From contig NZ_JBBMFK010000020.1 in NCBI RefSeq assembly GCF_040096055.1, positions 1 through 64,000 of the forward strand: a stretch of 64,000 bases of DNA, given 5' to 3'. Source of the stretch: Pseudoflavonifractor intestinihominis (GTDB taxonomy: Bacteria > Bacillota > Clostridia > Oscillospirales > Oscillospiraceae). Below the pieces are notes generated by a model that worked only from the letters and a program-made list of their open reading frames with translations, had not been told where the DNA came from and did not search any database. The position numbers and the translations under genes are program-made. Below are positions 45,410 through 52,797 of this stretch, piece by piece. Positions within the stretch are counted from its first letter, which is position 1; every line of letters starts with the position of its first letter.

Positions 45410-45862
45410 ATGCGTACCGGAGAAACCATGCGGCTCCGGGCCCAGGAGCTGAGAAAAAACGCGACCAAAGAGGAGCGGCACCTGTGGTATGACTTTTTAA
45501 AGACGTTTCCCATGCAATTCCGTCGACAGGTGGTGTTTGGCCCCTATATTGTGGATTTTTACTGTGCTGCAGCCAGACTGGCCGTGGAGCTGGACGGCTC
45601 CCAGCATTATCAGGGCAGCGGCCCGGACAGCGACCGGTCCAGGACGGAGTATCTGCTCCGTGAGCACGGAATATCGGTGCTGAGGTTCAGCAATCTGGAT
45701 ATCCAGAGAAATTTTGAAGGGGTTTGTACCGCGATTATTCAGGCTTTGAAGGAGCGGGACCCCTCATCAGCCGCGCTTCGCGCGCCAGCTTCCCCCCAGG
45801 GGGAAGCCAAGGAAAAGCCTTCCCCCCTGAGGGGGGAAGGTGCCCCCGGAGGGGGCGGATGA
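45410..45862 (+). CDS. DUF559 (Vsr-like) endonuclease-domain protein, cassette A
   Basis: A 150-residue protein. Residues about 7-118 are a DUF559 domain of the PD-(D/E)XK/Vsr nuclease fold: LRKNATKEERHLWYDFL, then the active-site strands PYIVDFYC and RLAVELDGSQHY (Asp and E-x-D), then ISVLRFSNLDI. The last 30 residues (from DPSSAALRA) are translated from the flanking repeat. The gene is bounded by GATGAGGGGG on the left and CCCCTCATC on the right. I infer that it belongs to the repeat family. Nuclease activity is predicted by the fold, not shown. Confidence 0.85.
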   Translation: MRTGETMRLRAQELRKNATKEERHLWYDFLKTFPMQFRRQVVFGPYIVDFYCAAARLAVELDGSQHYQGSGPDSDRSRTEYLLREHGISVLRFSNLDIQRNFEGVCTAIIQALKERDPSSAALRAPASPQGEAKEKPSPLRGEGAPGGGG

Positions 45863-45866
45863 GGGG
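45760..45866. repeat. M1 pair at right end of DUF559 cassette A
   Basis: Starts CCCCTCATC (45760-45768), then hairpin GCCGCGCTTCGCGCGC and a C-run/G-run hairpin facing left. A second M1 facing right follows, ending GATGAGGGG at 45866. The DUF559 frame ends inside it. Confidence 0.88.
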
Positions 45867-45952
45867 AAGTATCCCCAAAACCCGGCCCTGATGTGGAGAA
45901 AATCCGCCGATCATCATTGACCTATTCGTCCATGGAGAAAAGGAGGCCGCGT

Positions 45953-46363
45953 ATGAACCACCGCAGACGCAGACGCATGACCATCCGCCCCAGCAAGAGT
46001 ATGATCACCTTCAGCCGGGTGTTTGGCGGGATTTTCGCCGCCGTGGCCCTGGGATTCCTGTATATCGGCGTCACCGAGCTGCTGCCCAACACCGGCCCCT
46101 TCGGCCTGATATGGACAGTGATGTCCCTGGGCTTTGTGGGTATCGGTGTCTACGGCGCCTGCAACAAGAAGGGTATGTACTTCTCCTACGAGTGGAACAT
46201 TGACGAGGAGAGCGAGGGGGACGCCTCCGCCCCGTCCGCTGAGGGCCCCGCCGCCCACAGCGCCGAGGCCCGGCTGGCCGAGCTCCAGCGGCTCTACGAC
46301 CAGCACCTCATCACCGCCCGGGAGTTTGAGGAGAAGCGGCAGGAGATCCTCCGGGACCTTTAA
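45953..46363 (+). CDS. Membrane protein with C-terminal SHOCT-like domain
   Basis: A 136-residue protein: a basic N-terminus (MNHRRRRRMTIRPSKS), two transmembrane helices (about 22-42 and 52-68), an acidic linker, and a C-terminal SHOCT-like motif (ARLAELQRLYDQHLITAREFEEKRQEIL, about 107-135). SHOCT helices are usually oligomerisation or partner-binding tails. AAAGGAGG precedes the ATG at 45953. It is trapped between the two DUF559 cassettes. Confidence 0.78.
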   Translation: MNHRRRRRMTIRPSKSMITFSRVFGGIFAAVALGFLYIGVTELLPNTGPFGLIWTVMSLGFVGIGVYGACNKKGMYFSYEWNIDEESEGDASAPSAEGPAAHSAEARLAELQRLYDQHLITAREFEEKRQEILRDL

Positions 46364-46365
46364 GC

Positions 46366-46416
46366 GCCTTCCCCTGGGGGAAGGTGGCATTTGCGGAGCA
46401 AATGACGGATGAGGGG
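46366..46416 (+). repeat. M1 unit, left end of DUF559 cassette B
   Basis: A C-run/G-run hairpin, a second hairpin CATTTGCGGAGCAAATG and the GATGAGGGG end at 46416, 14 bases before the DUF559 ATG. Confidence 0.88.
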
Positions 46417-46430
46417 AAGGGTGTGGGGAC

Positions 46431-47285
46431 ATGGAGAAAGAGACTTCCTTACGTACCCGTGCCCGTCAGCTGCGAAAAAACGCCACAAAGGAAGAAAAGC
46501 ATTTGTGGTATGATTTTTTGCGTACTTACCCGGTCCAGTTTTTGCGCCAAAAGCCGTTTGGACCTTATATTGTGGATTTCTATTGCCATCAGGCCAGATT
46601 GGCTGTTGAATTGGATGGGTCCCAACATTATTTGGAGCCTGGATTGAAGGCAGACCAAAAACGGGCGGAGTATCTGGAGAACGTGAGACATATACGCATT
46701 CTCCGCTTTTCCAATCTGGATATCAAAGAAAACTTTGAAGGCGTTTGCATTGCAATTAAGCTGGCGGTGGAGGAGGGGGTCCCCTCATCCGCCGCGGCTC
46801 TGCCGCGCCACCTTCCCCCAGGGGGAGGCAAAGATAGGAGCACTATGAAGACAGTCACAATCTACACCGACGGCGCCTGTTCAGGCAACCCGGGCCCGGG
46901 GGGCTGGGGGGCCATTCTGATGTACGGCACGTTCAAGAAGGAGCTCTCCGGCGGCGAGGGCCACACCACCAACAACCGCATGGAGCTGACCGGGGTCATC
47001 ACGGCCCTGGAGGCCCTGAAGGAGCCCTGCGTGGTGGAGCTGTACTCCGACTCCAAGTACGTCATCGACGCCCTCCAGAAGGGCTGGGCCAAGAGCTGGA
47101 AGGCTAAGGGCTGGGTGAAGGCGGACAAGAAGCCCGCGTTGAACCCGGATCTGTGGGAGCGGCTGCTGGCGCTGTGCGAGCGCCACACCGTCAACCTCCA
47201 CTGGGTCAAGGGTCATGCCAGTAACCCGTACAACAACCGCTGCGACGAGCTGGCGGTGGCGGAGAGCAAAAAGTACAAGGCCTGA
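46431..47285 (+). CDS. DUF559 nuclease (cassette B) reading in frame into RNase HI
   Basis: The frame from ATG 46431 encodes a DUF559 domain (about 1-117: LRKNATKEEKHLWYDFL, PYIVDFYC, RLAVELDGSQHY, IRILRFSNLDI), closely similar to cassette A. A repeat-encoded linker follows (from VPSSAAALPRH), and then, without a stop, the whole of RNase HI (to 284 residues). The DUF559 part is visibly more AT-rich than neighbouring genes, suggesting recent arrival. rnhA also has its own start, so both a fusion and a separate RNase HI may be made. Confidence 0.75.
   Translation: MEKETSLRTRARQLRKNATKEEKHLWYDFLRTYPVQFLRQKPFGPYIVDFYCHQARLAVELDGSQHYLEPGLKADQKRAEYLENVRHIRILRFSNLDIKENFEGVCIAIKLAVEEGVPSSAAALPRHLPPGGGKDRSTMKTVTIYTDGACSGNPGPGGWGAILMYGTFKKELSGGEGHTTNNRMELTGVITALEALKEPCVVELYSDSKYVIDALQKGWAKSWKAKGWVKADKKPALNPDLWERLLALCERHTVNLHWVKGHASNPYNNRCDELAVAESKKYKA
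46781..46829 (-). repeat. M1 unit, right end of DUF559 cassette B
   Basis: Starts CCCCTCATCC at 46781, a second hairpin of the GCCGCGGC/GCCGCG type, then a C-run/G-run hairpin. It is the inverted partner of the M1 at 46366-46416 and lies in the DUF559-RNase H linker. Confidence 0.85.
46845..47285 (+). CDS. rnhA: Ribonuclease HI
   Basis: A 146-residue RNase HI, normal length. Catalytic residues are all present: Asp in YTDGACSGNPGPGGW (about 8-22), Glu in NNRMELTG, Asp in YSDSKYV, His in VKGHASNPYN and the final Asp in NRCDELA. It cuts RNA in RNA:DNA hybrids. AGGAG lies four bases before the ATG at 46845, supporting an independent start although the DUF559 frame runs in. A diverged copy of its last 23 codons follows at 47343. 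Confidence 0.93.
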   Translation: MKTVTIYTDGACSGNPGPGGWGAILMYGTFKKELSGGEGHTTNNRMELTGVITALEALKEPCVVELYSDSKYVIDALQKGWAKSWKAKGWVKADKKPALNPDLWERLLALCERHTVNLHWVKGHASNPYNNRCDELAVAESKKYKA

Positions 47286-47342
47286 GGCCCTTGCCCCATA
47301 TCGGGGCCCCGGGGAAGGGGGAACGCCTTTTGCGACGACGCG

Positions 47343-47414
47343 GGGCATGCGTCCAACCCATACAACAACCGCTGTGACGAGCTGCCGGTGGCGGAGAGCA
47401 GGAAGTATCAATAA
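47343..47414 (+). pseudogene. Duplicated 3' fragment of rnhA
   Basis: Twenty-three codons plus stop (GHASNPYNNRCDELPVAESRK and two more residues) repeat the end of rnhA (GHASNPYNNRCDELAVAESKK and onwards) with several base changes. Between the two ends lie 57 bases that look like a shortened M2 module (GGGGCCCCGGGGAAGG and GCGACGACG). No start codon; a relic, not a gene. Confidence 0.85.
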
Positions 47415-47415
47415 C

Positions 47416-47460
47416 AAAACAGCGTGGATCAAGGGATTCCCTCGATCCACGCTGTTTTTA
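47416..47460. terminator. Bidirectional terminator
   Basis: A long stem (AAAACAGCGTGGATC with GATCCACGCTGTTTTT) with inner AGGGA/TCCCT pairing. It separates the rnhA region from the minus-strand pentapeptide gene. Confidence 0.9.
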
Positions 47461-47483
47461 TCATTTATCGGCAGAAAACGGCC

Positions 47484-48131
47484 CTACTCCTTGATGACGA
47501 TGCCGAACCGTCTGGCCAGCTGGGCGGCCTGGAACAGGTCCACCACCGCCCCCTTCAGCTCGGCGGCGGAGGCGGAGAATACCGGCTCGATGAGGGTGCA
47601 GGAGGTCAGGTCCACCCCGGCCAGGGGGGTCTGGAAGAAGTTGACCCGGGTAAGGGCGCACCGGTCCAGGGTCAGGCCCCTGACCCGGCAGCCAGACAGG
47701 GCGGCGTCCTCCATGGAGCAGTCCCGGAACGCCACGTCCCGCAGGGCGGCGGCGTTGCAGTTGGCCAGGTCCAGGCGGCAGTTGGAGAAGGACACGTCCC
47801 GGAGGGACGCGCCGGAGAGATCGGCCCCCAGGGCCTTGCAGCCGTCAAAGGTGCACCGGGTCAGGCTGGCCTTTGTAAAGCGGCACTGGGACAGGTCGCA
47901 GTCCTGGAACAGCACGTCCCGGAGGGAGGCGGCGGCAAAGGAGCACCCTGTCAGCCTGCACCGCACCAGCCGGCAGCCGGACAGCTCCAGCTCGGCCAGG
48001 TCCTCCCCCAGGGCGGTCTGGCCGGAGAAGTCCAGCCCCTCCAGCCGCTCCCCCTCCTCCGCGGCCTCCAGGGCCAGGGGGAGAAGTTCCCCCGGCTCCC
48101 CTGCCGGAGGCAGAACCGGCTCTTTCGGCAT
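47484..48131 (-). CDS. Pentapeptide-repeat protein
   Basis: A 215-residue protein made largely of pentapeptide repeats of the A(D/N)LxX type (about 45-200: GADLSGASLRDVSFSNCRLD and onwards), forming a right-handed quadrilateral beta helix. Some such proteins mimic DNA and protect gyrase, but most have no known role, and closeness to gyrA here may be chance. The start at 48131 (MPKEPVLPP) has GAGGGG upstream. Confidence 0.87.
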   Translation of the reverse strand: MPKEPVLPPAGEPGELLPLALEAAEEGERLEGLDFSGQTALGEDLAELELSGCRLVRCRLTGCSFAAASLRDVLFQDCDLSQCRFTKASLTRCTFDGCKALGADLSGASLRDVSFSNCRLDLANCNAAALRDVAFRDCSMEDAALSGCRVRGLTLDRCALTRVNFFQTPLAGVDLTSCTLIEPVFSASAAELKGAVVDLFQAAQLARRFGIVIKE

Positions 48132-48204
48132 TGTGTACCCCTCCCCTCTCGTGTACCAACAGGGTACCATGCCCGGCGGGAGAATACAAGGCCCCAACGC
48201 AAAG

Positions 48205-48243
48205 GCCCCCGGAGCAGCCAAGAGCGGCTGTTCCGGGGGCTTT
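48205..48243. terminator. Terminator between YihY and pentapeptide genes
   Basis: GCCCCCGGAGCAGCC pairs with GGCTGTTCCGGGGGC (one mismatch), with AAAGG on the left and CTTTAAAT on the right. It would end the yihY-like transcript on the minus strand. Confidence 0.75.
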
Positions 48244-48284
48244 AAATCCACTGTCCATAGCCGGGCGGCCCGATGTGGAAAACA

Positions 48285-49169
48285 TCAGCCCAGGCTGTCG
48301 GGGGGATAGTCCTCTCTCTTCAGTTTCTGGAGGTAGCGGACCTTTTTCCGCCGGTACCACACGCAGTTGAACACATTGCCCAGGATCAGGATGTTGCCGC
48401 ACAGGTAGAGCCACAGCAGCAGGATGACCACCGAGGTGAGGGACCCGTACACCAGGGAGTACCGGGAGGACAGGCCGATGAACCAGGAGAACAGGATGGA
48501 GGCGGCCACCAGGGCCACGGAGGCCAGGATGCCGCCGGTGAGGATAGGGGGCCTGGGCTTGCCTCTGGGGGCGGATATGCGGTACACCAGCAGCACGAAC
48601 AGCAGCACCAGGCAGAACAGGATGGGGAACCGGATCCACTGCCAGTCCCAGGGCAGGTCGCCGGGGTTGAGGTGGAAGAAGTCCTCCACCAGGGTGAAGA
48701 GCCAGCCGCCGGTGAGCACCACCACCAGGGACAGGTAGATGGTGACCAGGAACAGGAGGGAAAAGAGCACGCTGGCGATGATCTGGAAGATGCCGGTGTA
48801 GGTCTTGCGCTCGTAGATGTCGCTCATGATGTTCATCAGTGCCCGGAAGGCGGCGGAGGCGGAGAACAGCGTGGCGGACAGGCCGGCCACCAGCATGGCG
48901 GTGGACTGGTTGGTGCTGATATAGCCCACGTACTCGGCCACCACGTCCAGGGTGCCCCTGGGGAGGAACTCCTCGATGCCGCTGAGCAGGGTCACCGGGT
49001 CCAGCTTCAGCAGGCCCACGAAGCCGTTGACGCAGATGAGCACCGGGAAAAAGGTGAGGATCAGGAAGTAGGCCAGCTCAGCGGCGGACCGGGACACATT
49101 TTTGCTGAAATACAGGTCCACCATCTCCCGGATGAACCGCACCGGGCTGGAGTTCCACACCGTGCCCAC
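48285..49169 (-). CDS. YihY/BrkB family membrane protein
   Basis: A 294-residue membrane protein with about six helices of the YihY/UPF0761 family (AAELAYFLILTFFPVLICVNGFVG; SLVYGSLTSVVILLLWLYLCGNILILGN). The family was once annotated as ribonuclease BN, which is not supported. Role unknown, possibly a transporter. The GTG at 49169 has GAGGAGG eight bases upstream; upstream codons lack a ribosome site. Confidence 0.87.
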   Translation of the reverse strand: MGTVWNSSPVRFIREMVDLYFSKNVSRSAAELAYFLILTFFPVLICVNGFVGLLKLDPVTLLSGIEEFLPRGTLDVVAEYVGYISTNQSTAMLVAGLSATLFSASAAFRALMNIMSDIYERKTYTGIFQIIASVLFSLLFLVTIYLSLVVVLTGGWLFTLVEDFFHLNPGDLPWDWQWIRFPILFCLVLLFVLLVYRISAPRGKPRPPILTGGILASVALVAASILFSWFIGLSSRYSLVYGSLTSVVILLLWLYLCGNILILGNVFNCVWYRRKKVRYLQKLKREDYPPDSLG

Positions 49170-49289
49170 AAAGACCGCCTCCTCTCGGGCCGGCCCGCGG
49201 CCGGCATGCTGCGCTGAAGATTTACGCAGTATTATAGCATGTTCCCTTTTGCAAGGCAAATCACGCCCCAAAACCGGGAAAATAAAGAC

Positions 49290-49320
49290 AAAAAACCGCC
49301 TGCTTTAACAGCAGGCGGCT
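49290..49320 (-). terminator. Terminator of rpsT
   Basis: On the minus strand AGCCGCCTGCT pairs with AGCAGGCGGT, followed by six U. Confidence 0.88.
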
Positions 49321-49345
49321 CTTCATTCCGCTCTCTCTAGCGCGA

Positions 49346-49609
49346 TCAGGCCAGCTTGTTGAGCTTGATGGTCATGCTGCTCTTCTTGCGCGCGGCGTTG
49401 TTGCGGTGCAGCAGACCGTGGCCCACAGCCTGGTCCACAGCCTTGACAGCCACCTTGTAAGCGCCCTCGGCCTCGCTGCGGTTGCCCTCGGCCACTGCGG
49501 CCTCAAACTTCTTCAGATCAGTCTTGATGGCAGACTTGGCGGCCTTGTTCTGCGCGGCCTTGGCCTGGCTGACCAGCACACGCTTCTTGGCAGACTTAAT
49601 ATTCGGCAA
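49346..49609 (-). CDS. rpsT: 30S ribosomal protein S20
   Basis: An 87-residue S20 (PNIKSAKKRVLVSQAKAAQN start; two long basic helices). The TTG at 49609 is taken as the start because GGAGGAGG lies seven bases upstream and it gives the family-typical MPNIKSAKKR; a GTG three codons earlier falls in the ribosome site. It is divergent from gpr, as in Bacillus. A good promoter lies at 49686-49714. Confidence 0.95.
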   Translation of the reverse strand: MPNIKSAKKRVLVSQAKAAQNKAAKSAIKTDLKKFEAAVAEGNRSEAEGAYKVAVKAVDQAVGHGLLHRNNAARKKSSMTIKLNKLA

Positions 49610-49685
49610 ACCAAACACCTCCTCCGATGACGATTAACGTATCTGCAATACGCATATACGCATAGTTTGCCTGTAGCAGATTTAT

Positions 49686-49714
49686 ATTGTACCAGCACAA
49701 GAGGAAAAATGCAA
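49686..49714 (-). promoter_or_regulatory. rpsT promoter
   Basis: On the minus strand TTGCAT (plus 49709-49714), a 17-base spacer and TACAAT (plus 49686-49691). The leader of about 70 bases holds the S20 translation start region. Confidence 0.8.
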
Positions 49715-49849
49715 GAATAAATTGAAAAAATTTGTCCACTTTTTGAATAGACAGGGCCGAGACGCTAAAAATAGTGCTTACATACTGGAAAAGTACCATA
49801 TGTAGAGGGCCGCCGGCCCCATGATTTTGGAGGAAAGGGTGAAAAGGGG

Positions 49850-50752
49850 ATGCTTGGACGGAGGACGGACCTGGCCGTGGAGGCCAAGAGCATCTGGGAG
49901 GAGGGCGCCCGGGGGGGCGCGCTGGAGGGCGTGGAGACCAGGGAGACGGAGCGGGAGGGCTTTCCCGTCACCCGGGTGGACATCCTGGACCGGCAGGGGG
50001 CGCAGGCCCTGGGCAAGCCGGAGGGGTCCTACGTGACGGTGGAGCTCTCCGGCCTGGAGCGCCGGGAGGCGGACGCCTTCGGCCGGGCGGCCCGGGCGGT
50101 GGGGGCGGAGCTCTCCGCCCTGCTGAAGCTCAGGCCCGGGGAGAGCGTGCTGGTGGTGGGCCTGGGCAACCGCGCCATCACCCCCGACGCGGTGGGCCCC
50201 CTGGCGGTGGAGCACACCATGGTCACCCGCCACCTGGTGCAGCGGGTGCCGGAGCACTTCGGGTCCTTCCGGCCGGTGTCCGCCCTGGCGGCAGGGGTGC
50301 TGGGCACCACCGGCGTGGAGAGCGGCGAGCTGGCGGCGGCCATGGCGGGGGCGGTGCGGCCTGCCCGGGTGGTGGCGGTGGACGCCCTGGCCTCCCGCAG
50401 CCTGTCCCGGCTGTGCCGCACCATCCAGATCGCGGACACGGGCATCGTCCCCGGCTCCGGGGTGGGCAACGCCCGGGCGGCCCTCAATGAGGAGACCCTG
50501 GGGGTGCCCGTCATCGCGGTGGGGGTGCCCACGGTGGTGGACGCGGCCACCCTCTGCGCCGACGTGCTCTCCGAGGCGGGCCGCCCCGGCCTGGACCCGG
50601 GCGCGCTGGGAGACGGGGGCAAAGGCGTTATAGTCACCCCCCGGGAGATCGACCGCCAGGTGGCCGACATGGCCAAGGTCATCGGCTACGGCATCAACCT
50701 GGCCCTCCAGGAGGGGCTGACCGTGGCCGACGTGGACATGTTCCTCAGCTAG
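49850..50752 (+). CDS. gpr: Germination protease Gpr
   Basis: A 300-residue Gpr endopeptidase, slightly shorter than Bacillus (about 370). The propeptide-like start has TDLAVEAKSI; the core has VVGLGNRAITPDAVGP and VVAVDALASRS, which hold the conserved aspartates of this atypical protease. Gpr degrades small acid-soluble proteins when spores germinate. Its presence marks a sporulating lineage. It is divergent from rpsT. No sigma-F/G promoter could be picked with confidence. Confidence 0.93.
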   Translation: MLGRRTDLAVEAKSIWEEGARGGALEGVETRETEREGFPVTRVDILDRQGAQALGKPEGSYVTVELSGLERREADAFGRAARAVGAELSALLKLRPGESVLVVGLGNRAITPDAVGPLAVEHTMVTRHLVQRVPEHFGSFRPVSALAAGVLGTTGVESGELAAAMAGAVRPARVVAVDALASRSLSRLCRTIQIADTGIVPGSGVGNARAALNEETLGVPVIAVGVPTVVDAATLCADVLSEAGRPGLDPGALGDGGKGVIVTPREIDRQVADMAKVIGYGINLALQEGLTVADVDMFLS

Positions 50753-50781
50753 GGGGCACTTCCATTTCCCGGGGATATTTG

Positions 50782-50810
50782 GTATAATAGCCGCAAAGCG
50801 GCTATTATAC
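50782..50810. promoter_or_regulatory. Perfect palindrome carrying TATAAT on both strands
   Basis: GTATAATAGCCGC and GCGGCTATTATAC (13-base arms) around AAA. It overlaps a possible -10 for the zinc-ribbon genes, and a second stem (GGTTTTTC/GAAAAACC) follows at about 50822-50858. It could be an operator, a promoter overlap or a terminator of gpr. Confidence 0.5.
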
Positions 50811-50945
50811 TTTGCTTTCAGCGGTTTTTCTCGCCCCTTGCGGGGCAACCGAAAAACCCGGCTGATGATGCCATGCATGGTATCACCACACAGCCGCAAT
50901 CAGCCGCCCGGCCCCTCCGGGCGGAAAACTGGAGGGATTCCACCA

Positions 50946-51707
50946 GTGAGACGGATCAAGTGCGACAACTGCGGCAAGGTCTACGACGGCGACGCCCGGG
51001 ACTTCTGCCCCTCCTGCGGCCGCCGCACCCCCCGGGGGGACGCCGGGGGCAATACGGGACATTTTCAGTTCTCCGCGCCCCCTCCGGAGCCGGAGGAGCC
51101 GGTGACGGAGCCGGTCATGGCGCCCCCTGTCCGGCGGGGCGGCGGGGTTTTGCTGCTCCGGGTGCTCATCGGCATCGGCCTGGCGGTGTGCGCCGCTCTC
51201 ATCGCCTGGGGCGTGGTGCGCTACCAGACCCAGGACAGCGGCCCCATCCCCTCTGTGGCCGAGGACAGGGACACCTTTGCGGTGGGGGGCCTGACGGTGG
51301 CGGTGAACGGCCTGTCCTGGGTGGACCTGGACCAGAGCTCCCGGCTGTGGTGGGCGGATTTCGACCTGCTGGCCGTGGACGTGACGGTTACCGGCGGCGA
51401 CAGCCTGGACTGGGACTACCCCACCGGTGAGATCTATCTGGCCCTGGACGGGGGGCACTACATCCCCCCGCTGGAGGACAGCACTGACCTGGACATGCTG
51501 GCCGAGCTGGGGGTGAAGGGGATCACCACCTACGACCTGCTGTGGCAGGACCCGCTGGAGGGGAACCTGCTGTTCTACGTGCCCAAGGGCTTTGACAGCG
51601 TCGTGCTGTGCCTGGAGGAGCGGACGGGCAAGGACGAGACGGAGCGGGTGGCGGCCATCCATACATATGCCGTTACTCTGCCCCCGCGGGAGGAGGTAGC
51701 GCCGTGA
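50946..51707 (+). CDS. Zinc-ribbon membrane protein
   Basis: A 253-residue protein: a zinc ribbon at residues 5-25 (CDNCGKVYDGDARDFCPSCG), a Pro/Glu linker, one transmembrane helix (about 66-90, LLLRVLIGIGLAVCAALIAWGV) and an extracytoplasmic domain of about 150 residues with alternating strands. GTG at 50946 has GGAGGG upstream. Its stop overlaps the next gene (GTGA), which has the same plan, so the two probably act together. Function unknown. Confidence 0.75.
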   Translation: MRRIKCDNCGKVYDGDARDFCPSCGRRTPRGDAGGNTGHFQFSAPPPEPEEPVTEPVMAPPVRRGGGVLLLRVLIGIGLAVCAALIAWGVVRYQTQDSGPIPSVAEDRDTFAVGGLTVAVNGLSWVDLDQSSRLWWADFDLLAVDVTVTGGDSLDWDYPTGEIYLALDGGHYIPPLEDSTDLDMLAELGVKGITTYDLLWQDPLEGNLLFYVPKGFDSVVLCLEERTGKDETERVAAIHTYAVTLPPREEVAP

Positions 51708-52264
51708 AGAAGCACTGTGCCCAATGCGGGAAGAGCTGGCATGGCCGGCGGGACACCTGTCCCCGCTGCGGCTCCGCCCAGATCTATGAGGCCGGCGGCG
51801 GCTGGGAGAAGCCGGTGCTCATCGGCGTGGCGGTGGCCATCGTGGTAATCGCCGTGGCCCTCTTCGCCACCCGCACCACCGGCTACTGGTACGACACCAA
51901 CCTGTCCGCCCGCATGACCTCCGCCGTGCGGCAGGGGCCGTCGGAGGAGTACCAGGGGGAGAGCATCTGGCGGGTGACGGTGGAGGTGTCCAACCAGGGC
52001 AACTTTGACGCCTGGATCAGCGTGGACTACTTCAGTTTTTACGACGATGAGGACTGGTGGCTGGACTGCCAGGCCGACTATCCGGTCTACCTGGCCGACG
52101 AGGACCGGCAGAACTGGCACGAGGTGTGGCTGCCCGCCTGGCAGACCACGGAGCTGGAGTGTCTGCTGTCGGTGCCCGACAGCGCCAGGAGCCTGACCAT
52201 GGAGTATTCCACCCACAGTTACAGCAGCGGCCGGGAGGAGACCACCTTCTCCCTGCCCGAATAA
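51704..52264 (+). CDS. Zinc-ribbon membrane protein
   Basis: A 186-residue protein: N-terminal zinc ribbon (CAQCGKSWHGRRDTCPRCG, residues 5-23), a transmembrane helix (about 40-60), and an outer domain rich in Trp/Tyr and acidic residues. The GTG start overlaps the preceding stop, and 15 bases follow before the shikimate-kinase-like gene. It is probably a paralogue of the gene upstream; function unknown. Confidence 0.75.
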   Translation: MKKHCAQCGKSWHGRRDTCPRCGSAQIYEAGGGWEKPVLIGVAVAIVVIAVALFATRTTGYWYDTNLSARMTSAVRQGPSEEYQGESIWRVTVEVSNQGNFDAWISVDYFSFYDDEDWWLDCQADYPVYLADEDRQNWHEVWLPAWQTTELECLLSVPDSARSLTMEYSTHSYSSGREETTFSLPE

Positions 52265-52279
52265 AAAGGAGCGACGCAA

Positions 52280-52792
52280 GTGGACAATATCATTCTCATT
52301 GGCATGCCCGGCTCAGGCAAGAGCACCGTGGGCGTGCTTCTGGCCAAGACCCTGGGCTACGGCTTTATCGACACCGACCTGACCATCCAGCAGCGGGAGG
52401 GGGCCCTGCTCCAGGAGATCCTGGACAAGCGGGGGCTGGAGGCCTTCCTGGACGCGGAGGAGGCGGCCATCTGCTCGGTGACGTGTACCGGGACGGTCAT
52501 CGCCCCCGGGGGCAGCGCGGTATGCCGGGAGGGGGCCATTGGCCACCTGAAGCAGCTGGGCACCGTGGTGTACCTGCGGGTGTCCCTGGAGGAGCTGAAG
52601 GGGCGGCTGAACAACATGAGCACCCGGGGTATCGCCCTCTCTCCCGGCCAGACCCTGGCCGACCTGTACAACTACCGGGCGCCGCTCTATGACAAGTACG
52701 CCGACATCACCGTGGACGCCGACGGCCAGACCCTGGAGGAGACGGTGGCCGCCGTGCTCCGGGCCCTTATCGCCCGAGGGGACGGGCAGTAA
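52280..52792 (+). CDS. Shikimate kinase-like P-loop kinase
   Basis: A 170-residue kinase of the shikimate kinase fold. Walker A GMPGSGKST is at 8-16, the DTD substrate motif at 32-34, and a GGSA motif at about 77-80. The lid region reads STRGIALSP, where true shikimate kinases usually have a TRPLL-type sequence, and the shikimate-binding Arg pattern is weak. It may phosphorylate a different small molecule; no other aro genes are nearby. The GTG start follows AAAAGGAG. Confidence 0.7.
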   Translation: MDNIILIGMPGSGKSTVGVLLAKTLGYGFIDTDLTIQQREGALLQEILDKRGLEAFLDAEEAAICSVTCTGTVIAPGGSAVCREGAIGHLKQLGTVVYLRVSLEELKGRLNNMSTRGIALSPGQTLADLYNYRAPLYDKYADITVDADGQTLEETVAAVLRALIARGDGQ

Positions 52793-52797
52793 CCAAC

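Noticed and set aside
49741..49849. Sigma-F/G promoter for gpr
   Set aside because: A CATACT near 49781 resembles the -10, but no matching -35 lies at the right distance.
50763..50777. Noc-binding sites (ATTTCCCGGGAAAT-like) at 50764 and near 23944
   Set aside because: Each matches only about 11 of 14 bases, with the mismatches in one half-site. The four parS sites are exact, so these are not reported as sites.
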